Origin: Bacteroidales bacterium
Lineage (GTDB): Bacteria > Bacteroidota > Bacteroidia > Bacteroidales > UBA932
Assembly (NCBI GenBank): GCA_017476575.1
Contig: JAFUZO010000041.1
Coordinates: forward strand, 1 to 56,495
DNA length: 56,495 nt
Reading direction: 5' to 3'
The translations under genes were made by a program, and so were the position numbers. Below are positions 6,691 to 14,269 of this stretch, in pieces. A model generated the notes under the pieces. That model saw only the letters and a list, made by a program, of their open reading frames with translations. It searched no databases and was not told the origin of the DNA. The first letter of the stretch is position 1. The number at the start of each line of letters is the position of its first letter.

Positions 6691-8916
6691 ATGAAACCTT
6701 ACGTCCTTTTGCTTTCCGCAGCCCTTGCTGCCTGCTGCCACTCCCCGAAACAGGGGCGGCCCGTTTATCTCGACCTTTCCAAGCCGGTCGAGGAGCGGGT
6801 CGAAGACGCACTTTCGCGGATGACCCTTGAAGAGAAGGTTGCGATGACCCATGCCCAGTCGAAGTTCTCCTCGGCCGGCGTGCCGCGGCTCGGCATCCCC
6901 GAGATCTGGCACACGGACGGCCCGCACGGCATCCGTCCCGAAGTGCTCTGGGACGACTGGAACCAGGCCGGCTGGACGAACGACTCCTGCACCGCCTTCC
7001 CGGCCCTGTCCTGCCTCGGGGCGACGTGGGACCGTGAACTGGCCCTCGCATACGGCCGGAGCATCGGCGAAGAGGCCCGCTACCGCAAGAAGGACGTCCT
7101 GCTCGGTCCGGGTGTCAACATCACCCGCACCCCGCTGAACGGCCGTACCTTCGAATATCTCGGCGAGGACCCGTACTTGTCGGGCCAGTTGGTCGTCCCC
7201 TATGTGAAGGGCGTCCAGGAGAACGGGGTCGCCGCCTGCGTGAAACATTTTGCCGTCAATAACCAGGAGACCCGGCGGACCGAGACCAACTCCATCGTGG
7301 ACGACCGGACCCTCTACGAAATCTACCTGCCGGCCTTCAAGGCGGCGGTGCAGGAGGGCGGCGCCTGGGCCATCATGGGGTCCTACAACCTCTACAACGG
7401 CCAGTTCAACTGCCACAACAAGCGCCTGCTCTGCGACATCCTCAAGGATGAGTGGGGCTTCGACGGGGTGGTCGTGAGCGACTGGGGCGGCTGCCGGGAC
7501 GACGACGAGGCCGTCACGAACGGGCTCGACATCGAGATGGGAACCTGGACGGACGGCCTGCGCGGCGCCGCCAGCAACGGCTACGACCAGTACCATCTCG
7601 CCAACCCGTACCTGGAGCGGCTGCGGGACGGCCGGGCCACGGAAGACGTCCTCGACGACAAGGTCCGCCGCATCCTCCGCCTGTCCTTCCGGACCAACAT
7701 GAGCCCGGAACCCCACTACGGCCTGTTCTGTACGCCGGAGCATACGGACGTCGCCCGCCGGATCGCCGCGGCCGGCACGGTCCTCCTGAAGAACGACGGC
7801 GTCCTTCCGCTGGCCGTTCCCGATGGAGGCCGCATCCTCCTCGTGGGCGAGAACGCCATCAAGAAGATGGTGGTCGGCGGCGGAAGTTCCTCGCTGAAGA
7901 CCCGGTACGAAATCACCCCGCTCGAAGGCCTCCGCGAGGCGCTGCCGGGCGTGGACATCGCTTTCGAGCGCGGCTATATCGGCAACATCGGCACTTCCTA
8001 TAACAATGTGAGCACCGGTGAGGACCTGTCGGAGAGCCGCAGTGCCGACCGCCTGGTCGCCGATGCCGTCGCTGCGGTGGAGACGGCCGATGTCGTCGTC
8101 TTCGTCGGCGGACTGAACAAGAGCGGCTTCCAGGACAACGAGGGGACCGACCGTCAGCAGTTGGACCTCCCGTACGGCCAGGAGGGCGTCATCCGGGCCC
8201 TCGCCGCGGTCGGCAAGCCCCTCGTGGTCGTGAACATCTCCGGCTCGCCGGTGTCGATGCCGTGGGCGGACGTGGCCGATGCCATCGTCCAGGGCTGGTA
8301 TGGCGGTTCGGAGTCCGGCCGGGCCCTGGCCGATGTGCTCACCGGCGCCGTCAACCCTTCCGGCAAACTGCCTTTCACGGTGCCCTGTTCCTTGGAGGAC
8401 GGCCCGCTCAAGACCGAACGCCAGTATCCCGGCATCCGGGTCGAGGGAGAGCAGTGGTGGCAGGAATATTACGACGAGGGGGTCTTCGTCGGTTACCGCT
8501 GGTATGACACCCGCGGCATCGCCCCGCAGTTCGCCTTTGGCCACGGCCTGAGTTACACGGACTTTGCCTATGGCGATGTGACGCTCTCCCGCAAGGAACT
8601 CCGCAAGGGCCAGACCCTGACGGCGAAGGTCCGGGTCACGAACACCGGCGACCGGGACGGTGCCGAGGTCGTCCAACTCTATGTCGCCGACCCCGAGGCC
8701 TCCGTCGCGCGTCCTGCCAAGGAGCTCAAAGGCTTCGAGAAGGTCTTCCTGAAGGCCGGCGAGAGCCGGGACGTCACCTTCACCCTCGACGAATCCGCCC
8801 TCAGCTGGTTCGACGCCGGCCGCCATGCCTGGACCGCCGAACCCGGCGAATTCCGCATCCTGGTCGGTTCCGCCTCCGACGACATCCGCTCCGAAGCCTC
8901 CTTCAACCTGCGATGA
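6691..8916 (+). CDS. GH3 beta-glycosidase lipoprotein
   Basis: From ATG 6691 the product is 741 residues. The N-terminus MKPYVLLLSAALAAC is a lipoprotein signal with a LAAC lipobox (Cys15), so the enzyme is exported and lipid-anchored. The sequence follows the GH3 plan: a barrel domain with KHF at 185-187 and the nucleophile motif VVVSDW (Asp264), a second alpha/beta domain containing EGTDRQQLDLP, and a C-terminal fibronectin-III-like domain from about residue 650. Family members are mostly beta-glucosidases or beta-xylosidases; the exact specificity is not determinable here. It has its own promoter and lies beside the sugar-uptake operon, so it may release the sugar which that operon consumes. 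An ATG-like extension at 6667 would remove the lipobox from its normal position. Confidence 0.9.
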   Translation: MKPYVLLLSAALAACCHSPKQGRPVYLDLSKPVEERVEDALSRMTLEEKVAMTHAQSKFSSAGVPRLGIPEIWHTDGPHGIRPEVLWDDWNQAGWTNDSCTAFPALSCLGATWDRELALAYGRSIGEEARYRKKDVLLGPGVNITRTPLNGRTFEYLGEDPYLSGQLVVPYVKGVQENGVAACVKHFAVNNQETRRTETNSIVDDRTLYEIYLPAFKAAVQEGGAWAIMGSYNLYNGQFNCHNKRLLCDILKDEWGFDGVVVSDWGGCRDDDEAVTNGLDIEMGTWTDGLRGAASNGYDQYHLANPYLERLRDGRATEDVLDDKVRRILRLSFRTNMSPEPHYGLFCTPEHTDVARRIAAAGTVLLKNDGVLPLAVPDGGRILLVGENAIKKMVVGGGSSSLKTRYEITPLEGLREALPGVDIAFERGYIGNIGTSYNNVSTGEDLSESRSADRLVADAVAAVETADVVVFVGGLNKSGFQDNEGTDRQQLDLPYGQEGVIRALAAVGKPLVVVNISGSPVSMPWADVADAIVQGWYGGSESGRALADVLTGAVNPSGKLPFTVPCSLEDGPLKTERQYPGIRVEGEQWWQEYYDEGVFVGYRWYDTRGIAPQFAFGHGLSYTDFAYGDVTLSRKELRKGQTLTAKVRVTNTGDRDGAEVVQLYVADPEASVARPAKELKGFEKVFLKAGESRDVTFTLDESALSWFDAGRHAWTAEPGEFRILVGSASDDIRSEASFNLR

Positions 8917-8967
8917 CGGGAATTAACTTGAATATATGGGGTAACATCCTTTGAATCAGTTCCCTGC

Positions 8968-8994
8968 AAATCGGTCGCCATCGGCGGCCGATTT
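8968..8994 (+). terminator. Hairpin downstream of the GH3 gene
   Basis: AAATCGG-T-CGCC / GGCG-G-CCGATTT forms a long stem with one mismatch and a three-base loop. It lies between the convergent GH3 gene and restriction cassette. The uridine run is short, so it may be a weak or bidirectional terminator. Confidence 0.5.
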
Positions 8995-9124
8995 ATGCAT
9001 TGCCCACCCCCGACAGAGAGCCATGCACCTGTTCTCCATTTGTCTTTGCGGGTATACTATTCAGTGGGAAAGATAAAAGAGACGCTGTAACGGTGGAGGC
9101 TCTTATGAATCAACTTCGGGATAA

Positions 9125-9910
9125 TTATTTTGTATTAGGCCCTTCAATAATGTAGCGGCCACTTTTAATCATGTATATACTGTTATAGTCCATTTTATCG
9201 CTGAATCCAAACTGCCAAATGTTGTAGATTCCATCTGCGCCCTTGTCAAAAAACAACAGAGAGACATCTTTTGTTGTCTGACTTTTCCATTGACGATAAG
9301 GGAAATAGAGTTGACGGATAATGGTGTCCGATACTTCAGAATTCTTGGCTTCAATCAGGACAATTTGATTTCGACCTTCATAACCAGCATCGACCTCAGT
9401 TTGTACGCCGCCCACATTGATGATATTACTGTTAACTTTTAAAGAAAACTCCGGTGTATATTTTCTTCCCCGGATTGTTAATAGTAACGATGGATCATCC
9501 ATGAAGGTCCTTACAAGAGATGAAGCGTACGCAAAGTCCAAGTGTTGCATTTCCGAATTACCAATATCAGAACTCTCCAGTTTAAAATCCAATGCTGATT
9601 TATAAACGACAGGTGACGTGGTGATTGCAGGGATGTCAACATATCCCTCTCCTTTGACAATCACGTATTTACCATTGTGAGTAGGCAGAAGGAACAAGCC
9701 TTTGTCCTTAAAGACCTGAGGGCGAGAATCTCTAGAATCTTGCTTACACAATATCCGAACCTCTTTTTGACTTGTTTCCGTGAATCCTTGGCAAGAGTCT
9801 TTAATCATTCTTGCTGTAATAGGAAAAGGTCCATTATCAAAATCGTGGTCATTGATTTTGTAGTCGTTGAATATTTTTGCCCAAGATTCGCTATTTGCCA
9901 TGATATACAA
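9125..9910 (-). CDS. PD-(D/E)XK nuclease-like protein of the restriction cassette
   Basis: The 261-residue protein (258 if the ATG at 9901 is used) is not one of the classical DpnII genes. It carries a clear PD-(D/E)XK core: EVDAGY (Asp174) followed by IVLIEAK (Glu187, Lys189) and the QLYFPYRQW helix often seen after this motif in restriction enzymes. It starts three bases after the second methyltransferase gene ends, so it belongs to the same transcript. It could be a second endonuclease, a modified-DNA nuclease or an accessory factor. The base composition is clearly richer in A+T than the surrounding genome. I recognise the fold, not the specific family function. Confidence 0.6.
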   Translation of the reverse strand: MYIMANSESWAKIFNDYKINDHDFDNGPFPITARMIKDSCQGFTETSQKEVRILCKQDSRDSRPQVFKDKGLFLLPTHNGKYVIVKGEGYVDIPAITTSPVVYKSALDFKLESSDIGNSEMQHLDFAYASSLVRTFMDDPSLLLTIRGRKYTPEFSLKVNSNIINVGGVQTEVDAGYEGRNQIVLIEAKNSEVSDTIIRQLYFPYRQWKSQTTKDVSLLFFDKGADGIYNIWQFGFSDKMDYNSIYMIKSGRYIIEGPNTK

Positions 9911-9913
9911 TGA

Positions 9914-10801
9914 TTAGAATGGTAGTTCCGGACCATAGTAGGCCTGCGGCTCGCCCAGGACGCGGATGTCGCTGTCACGGAATAGTTTAGCCTGTTTCTC
10001 CAACTTTTCCAACAGTTCACCTCTGCGGTTATAACTATTGAGTTCCTCGCGACGGGCACGGCTCATTTCGAGGAATTTTTCTTCTTGGTCGATGCCAAGG
10101 AAACGTCGTCCCAGCAATGTGGCGGCGATGCCTGTTGTACTGCTTCCAGTGAACGGGTCAAGAATCCAAGCCCCCGGTTTGGTAGATGCCTGGATGATTC
10201 TGGAAAGAACGCAGAGCGGTTTCTGGGTCGGATGTTTGCCGCAGGATTTCTCCCATGGGGCAATCGCCGGAAGCGTCCAGACATCGCGCATCTGGGTGCC
10301 GCCGTTGATTTCCTTCATCAACTCGTAATTATAGTAATGACCCACCTTCTGTTCCTTGCGAGCCCAGAGGATGTACTCGGCAGAATAAGTGAAGTATCTA
10401 CAGGAGAGGTTGGGTGGCGGATTGGTCTTTACCCAGGTGATGCAGTTGAGGATCTTGAAATCAAGTTCCGTGAGGCATCTGGCCACAGAAAAGATGTTGT
10501 GGTAAGTGCCGCTGACCCAGATAGTTCCATCTGATTTCAGGTGCTCACGGCAGGCGGCAAGCCATGTCTTGTCAAACTTGTAATCCTCCTCAAAACCTTG
10601 GGACTTATCCCACTTTCCCTTATTAACCGAAACCGGGACTCCACTCTGTATGCTGATACCACCGTTGGAAAGATGATACGGCGGGTCAGCAAATATCATA
10701 TCGAACTTGAAATCAAACGAATTCAGCAGTTCGACACAATCGCCCTGAATGAGGGTGAAATCTTTGTCTTGAGATTTATAGAAGGCTGTTGGCGTCGGCA
10801 T
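9914..10801 (-). CDS. dpnA: DpnA-like adenine methyltransferase (M2 of DpnII system)
   Basis: The 295-residue protein has the beta-class order of methyltransferase motifs: the catalytic DPPY at residues 39-42 comes before the SAM-binding DPFTGSSTTG near residue 220. It closely follows M.DpnIIB (DpnA), including ADPPYHLSNGGI, TNPPPNLSCRYFTYS and KHPTQKPL. DpnA methylates adenine in GATC and is known to act also on single-stranded DNA, which protects incoming transforming DNA. Its ATG overlaps the stop of the endonuclease gene by one base (TAATG), so translation is probably coupled. Confidence 0.9.
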   Translation of the reverse strand: MPTPTAFYKSQDKDFTLIQGDCVELLNSFDFKFDMIFADPPYHLSNGGISIQSGVPVSVNKGKWDKSQGFEEDYKFDKTWLAACREHLKSDGTIWVSGTYHNIFSVARCLTELDFKILNCITWVKTNPPPNLSCRYFTYSAEYILWARKEQKVGHYYNYELMKEINGGTQMRDVWTLPAIAPWEKSCGKHPTQKPLCVLSRIIQASTKPGAWILDPFTGSSTTGIAATLLGRRFLGIDQEEKFLEMSRARREELNSYNRRGELLEKLEKQAKLFRDSDIRVLGEPQAYYGPELPF

Positions 10802-11658
10802 TAAATCAGTTTTTGAACGATGACGCCTTCATCCAGATCCACGATGTTGTAAAGATTTTCCAAGACATCGAAGGTTTCCTTGAGGTTGTTTCTGGCGGAA
10901 CCCCAGCCCTGTCCATCGGTAATCCATACGAATGTGAATGCGGGATGGTCTTTGGTTTCCAGGGCAATGGTCTTGTAACTGCGGGCGGTTTCGTTCAGTT
11001 TGGAACCACCGCTGGCGTAGAAGTTGGTTTCAATGCCGTAAATCATGTTGGGGCGTTTGAGCACAAAGTCGAAGCGCTTCTCGGTGCCGCCTTCGTTGGA
11101 GATGCATGAGAGGTCGACTCCCCATTTCTGCTCAATTTCATGGATGTACATTTCCTTGAAGTAGGTCTTGTCTCTTTCCAGCCCGGCCTTGATGAGATAA
11201 CCCTCCACAAGGTCCTCCATAACGTGGCCGCCGCGGTTCTTTCGGGCGTTGGAATCCAGGCCGGTTTCAACACCGGTAACATAATCCACAAGATTGGTGA
11301 TGTGCTTTTGTTGCATCAGGTCGAACAGGCCCGTCTCACGCATGAATACCGTGTACTCCTCGATGTGATAGTTGGCTTTCCTGAAATTCCAAACGTGATC
11401 ACCGTCGCGGTCCACGGTGAGAATGTCCGATTCACGTTTGGCAAGCAGGATAGGGATGCACTTAAGGATTTCGGGATACCGGTTATACAAGGCAATAAAT
11501 TCCTCCTCAATTTTATCGCTACCAATCAGGGAGTTCATGATGTTCAATTCGACCTTGATATTATCGACATTCCGGTATATCTTCTCGAAGTCCGTGTAAT
11601 ACTTGTATCCTGCTATGGCAGAACGGAAGCCCGCCAGCCATGTTTGAAAATCTCTCAT
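10801..11658 (-). CDS. dpnB: DpnII-family type II restriction endonuclease (GATC)
   Basis: The 285-residue protein matches R.DpnII along its length: WLAGFRSAIAGYKYYTDF at the N-terminus, ELNIMNSLIGS, NLVDYVTGVETGLDSNARKN, the nuclease core RFDFVLK...YGIETNFYASGGSKL, then NETARSYK and WITDGQGW. This family cleaves unmethylated GATC. It lies two bases after the Dam-type gene and overlaps dpnA. Gene order here (methylase, endonuclease, second methylase) differs from the pneumococcal dpnM-dpnA-dpnB order. No truncation or frameshift is visible, so the system looks intact. Confidence 0.93.
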   Translation of the reverse strand: MRDFQTWLAGFRSAIAGYKYYTDFEKIYRNVDNIKVELNIMNSLIGSDKIEEEFIALYNRYPEILKCIPILLAKRESDILTVDRDGDHVWNFRKANYHIEEYTVFMRETGLFDLMQQKHITNLVDYVTGVETGLDSNARKNRGGHVMEDLVEGYLIKAGLERDKTYFKEMYIHEIEQKWGVDLSCISNEGGTEKRFDFVLKRPNMIYGIETNFYASGGSKLNETARSYKTIALETKDHPAFTFVWITDGQGWGSARNNLKETFDVLENLYNIVDLDEGVIVQKLI

Positions 11659-11660
11659 TT

Positions 11661-12578
11661 TTATGCGTTTACTACGTTGGAAATCATCAGTTCGGAGATT
11701 GCGCCGCGACCGGAAGCATCAGAATTAATCATCCGGGCTGCTGACACCCTCTTGATGAAGAAATTCTGGTAGATATTGTCGAAGAAGTTCTCCTCCGGGT
11801 TCACATCCCTAGGGTCAGAGTTGCTGGCTACAAAGATAGAACCTGCAGCGGCAATCCTGTCACAGAAGTCACGGAGGCGAATCTGTTCGGCATCGTCAAA
11901 GCCGCCTTTTGCATAGGAAGTGAATGAGGATGACTCGGTAATGGGCTTATATGGAGGGTCAAAATAATAGAGCGTATCAGGCCCGGCATATTGCCCTGTC
12001 TGCGCGAAATCACCACAGAGAATTTCCACCCTTTGCAGAACGGCTGAACAGGCACGAAGATTCTCGGCATCACAGATACGCGGATTAGCGTATTTGCCAT
12101 GAGGAACATTGAATTCTCCCTTGGAATTCACTCGGTATAGCCCGTTGAAGCAGGTCCGGTTGAGGAAGATGAAAAGAGCAGCAGTCTCAACTGGATCCGT
12201 TTGCTTTGTGTTGAACCGTGCCCTTTTTCCCATGAAGTAATCCTTTCGCGCATCTGCCTTGAGTGGAATGTACTCGTTTTGAAGGGTGGCAAGGGCGGCA
12301 ATCAGGCCCTCGACTTCTTCCTTGATTACGTGGTAAGTGCAGATAAGTTCCTCGTTGATGTCATTGATGATTGCCCTTTCAATATTGGGATATGCCTGTA
12401 GAATCCAGAACATCACGGCTCCGCCGCCGACAAAGGGCTCTACATAGGTAACATTCTCACGAACAGCAAAATCGCGAGGCAAAGAACTCTTGACCTCGCT
12501 GAGAAGTTGTGTCTTCCCTCCAACCCATTTGATGAAAGGCCGGGCGTCCGCTGTATCTATGAAAAGTCTCATATCCAT
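11661..12578 (-). CDS. dpnM: Dam-type GATC adenine methyltransferase (M1 of DpnII system)
   Basis: The 305-residue protein is an alpha-class (D12) adenine methyltransferase: FIKWVGGKTQL at 15-25, the SAM-binding VEPFVGGGAV at 46-55 and the catalytic DPPY at 207-210. It should methylate adenine in GATC and protect the host from the linked endonuclease. It is the first gene of the cassette and has a candidate promoter 13 bases upstream. A second ATG two codons later (12572) is equally plausible. As in the rest of the cassette, the sequence is AT-richer than flanking genes, in line with horizontal acquisition. Confidence 0.92.
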   Translation of the reverse strand: MDMRLFIDTADARPFIKWVGGKTQLLSEVKSSLPRDFAVRENVTYVEPFVGGGAVMFWILQAYPNIERAIINDINEELICTYHVIKEEVEGLIAALATLQNEYIPLKADARKDYFMGKRARFNTKQTDPVETAALFIFLNRTCFNGLYRVNSKGEFNVPHGKYANPRICDAENLRACSAVLQRVEILCGDFAQTGQYAGPDTLYYFDPPYKPITESSSFTSYAKGGFDDAEQIRLRDFCDRIAAAGSIFVASNSDPRDVNPEENFFDNIYQNFFIKRVSAARMINSDASGRGAISELMISNVVNA

Positions 12579-12590
12579 ATCATATTTTCA

Positions 12591-12619
12591 CAAAGTTACG
12601 CAAAAAATGGATCGGTCAA
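12591..12619 (-). promoter_or_regulatory. Promoter of the DpnII-type cassette
   Basis: On the minus strand TAACTTTG (12598-12591) matches the Bacteroidetes -7 box, with TTG at 12619-12617, 18 bases upstream. A GATC at 12610-12613 falls in the spacer, so the cassette's own methylation could touch its promoter. Confidence 0.55.
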
Positions 12620-12791
12620 AGCAAACGAGAAATTTTTTTCGCACCCCTCTGAAATTTTCGCACTGCCCTGACGTGGGAGCAGGGTCAAGAGTGGTGCCAA
12701 GGTGGCCAACTGGAAACCACTTCCTGCCAAGTGGCAAAATCAGCAAAAATTAGAAAATTGCGGGAAAGTTTCCGCAGATTTTGCCGAAAAC

Positions 12792-12809
12792 TGCGGGATT
12801 TTTCCCGCA
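12792..12809 (-). terminator. Hairpin at the ancestral end of the cardiolipin synthase gene
   Basis: TGCGGGA / TCCCGCA form a perfect seven-base stem around a TTTT loop. It starts 12 bases beyond the second, downstream stop codon of the cardiolipin synthase frame at 12821. A wider 11-base inverted repeat (12757-12767 with 12801-12811) overlaps it, which makes alternative folding possible. Confidence 0.5.
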
Positions 12810-12820
12810 ATCGGTCAGCG

Positions 12821-14266
12821 TTACAGGAGCGGGGCGAAGAGGCGGATGAGCTTTTGGCCGAACTGACGGAGGCGCGACCAGCCGTCGACGGTATCCAGGG
12901 TTATTTCCTGACAGATTTCCAGGTCTTTCAGGAAAATTTCCTTTTACAGGAGGGCGGTTTCCCGGTCGTAGATATAGGCGTTGTCCTCGTAGTTGATGCT
13001 GAAACTGCGCGGGTCGAGGTTCGCCGTGCCGATGGAAGAGAGATAGTCGTCGCTGACGAAGGTCTTGCTGTGGATGAACTCGCCCTTGCGTTCGAAGATC
13101 CGCACCCCGGCCTCGATGCATTCCCGGTAGAAGGAACGGTTGGCCGGTCCCATGAAGAAGGTATCGACATGTTCCGGAAGCATGACGCGGACATCGACCC
13201 CGCCTGCCGCCGCCGTCTTCAATGCATCCATGACCGGTTCCGGCGGAACGAAATAAGGTGTCTGGATATAGAAATAGTCCCGGGCATTGGCGAGTCCCCA
13301 GACATAACTCATCTGCAGGACGGGCAGCGGGTCGTCCGGCTCGTCGGGAACGATTTGCATGACTTTGTCCCGGAGGGGGGCCTCCTCGGGCGGGATGGAC
13401 GGTTCCGGGAAATAGGCCGGCAACGGCCGGTCCAACTGCCCGCCGGCGGTGAGCCAGGAGTCCATGAAGATGAACTGGAGCTGGGCGACGGCTCCGCCGG
13501 TGATGCGCAGGTGGGTGTCCCGCCAGGTCAGGAAGTAATGGTCGTTGATGTTCATACCGCCGGTATAGCCGATCTTTCCGTCGATGACGACGACCTTGCG
13601 GTGGTTGCGGTAGTTGAGGCGGGTGATGAAGTTGACGAGGTGGTGCCTCGGATTGGTGAACTTGACGACTTCCACGCCCGATTTCTTCATCGTGTCATAG
13701 TACCGGGCGCTGATGGGGAAGTTGGCGACGTTCTCGTTGATGAAGCGCACCTTGACTCCTTCCCGGGCCTTCTGGAGCAGCACTTCACGGATGGCCTTGC
13801 TGCCGAGGTCCGCCCCGAAGTGGAAGTATTCCATGTGGATGGATTCCCGGGCGTTCCGCAGGTCTTCAAGCAGCAGTTCGTATTTCCGGTGGCCGGTGGT
13901 GATGATTTCCAGGCTGTTGCCGCCGACGGGCGTGAGATAGGCGTCATGGGCGAGAAGGCGGGCGAGCGGCCGGTACCTCTCTTCGACAAGTCCGTTCCGG
14001 TCTTCAAACAGCAGTTCCCGCATCCGTGCATCCATTTCCCGGTCCAGCTTGTCCAGATACCTTTTGTGGCGCCGCCGGAAGAGCCAGTGATGCCGCTGGT
14101 TGAACCCCAGGCACAGGTACAGGACCACCCCGACCACCGGCAGCACCGTGATCACCAGCAGCCAGGCGATCTTCCGGCCGGAATCCCCCGTGTCCCCGAT
14201 GATGACGAGGATGGTCCCCACCACCAGGATGCCCAAGAGTATATCGAACAGGATGCTCAGGAACAT
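12821..14266 (-). pseudogene. cls: Cardiolipin synthase with in-frame stop near the C-terminus
   Basis: The open frame from ATG 14266 encodes 440 residues and stops at 12944. It has two N-terminal membrane segments (about 1-22 and 33-54) and both phospholipase-D HKD motifs: HRKVVVID (H222, K224, D229) and HSKTFVSD (H399, K401, D406). The enzyme joins phosphatidyl groups to form cardiolipin in the inner membrane. After the TAA at 12944-12946 the same frame continues for 40 codons with sequence typical of the family C-terminus, ending KLIRLFAPLL and a second TAA at 12821. The full frame of 481 positions equals the usual family length. So one codon appears to have mutated to stop, or the base is a sequencing error. 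The catalytic motifs are intact, so a truncated product could retain some activity. Confidence 0.8.
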
Positions 14267-14269
14267 GCG

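Noticed and set aside
6661..8826. Long minus-strand open frame opposite the GH3 gene
   Set aside because: It mirrors the GH3 coding frame with no recognisable domain; GC-rich codon bias explains the lack of stops.
9037..9173. Plus-strand open stretch with coding-like residues around LMNQLRDNYFVLG
   Set aside because: It has no start in a sensible place and overlaps the end of the nuclease-like gene; no family could be recognised, so it was not called.
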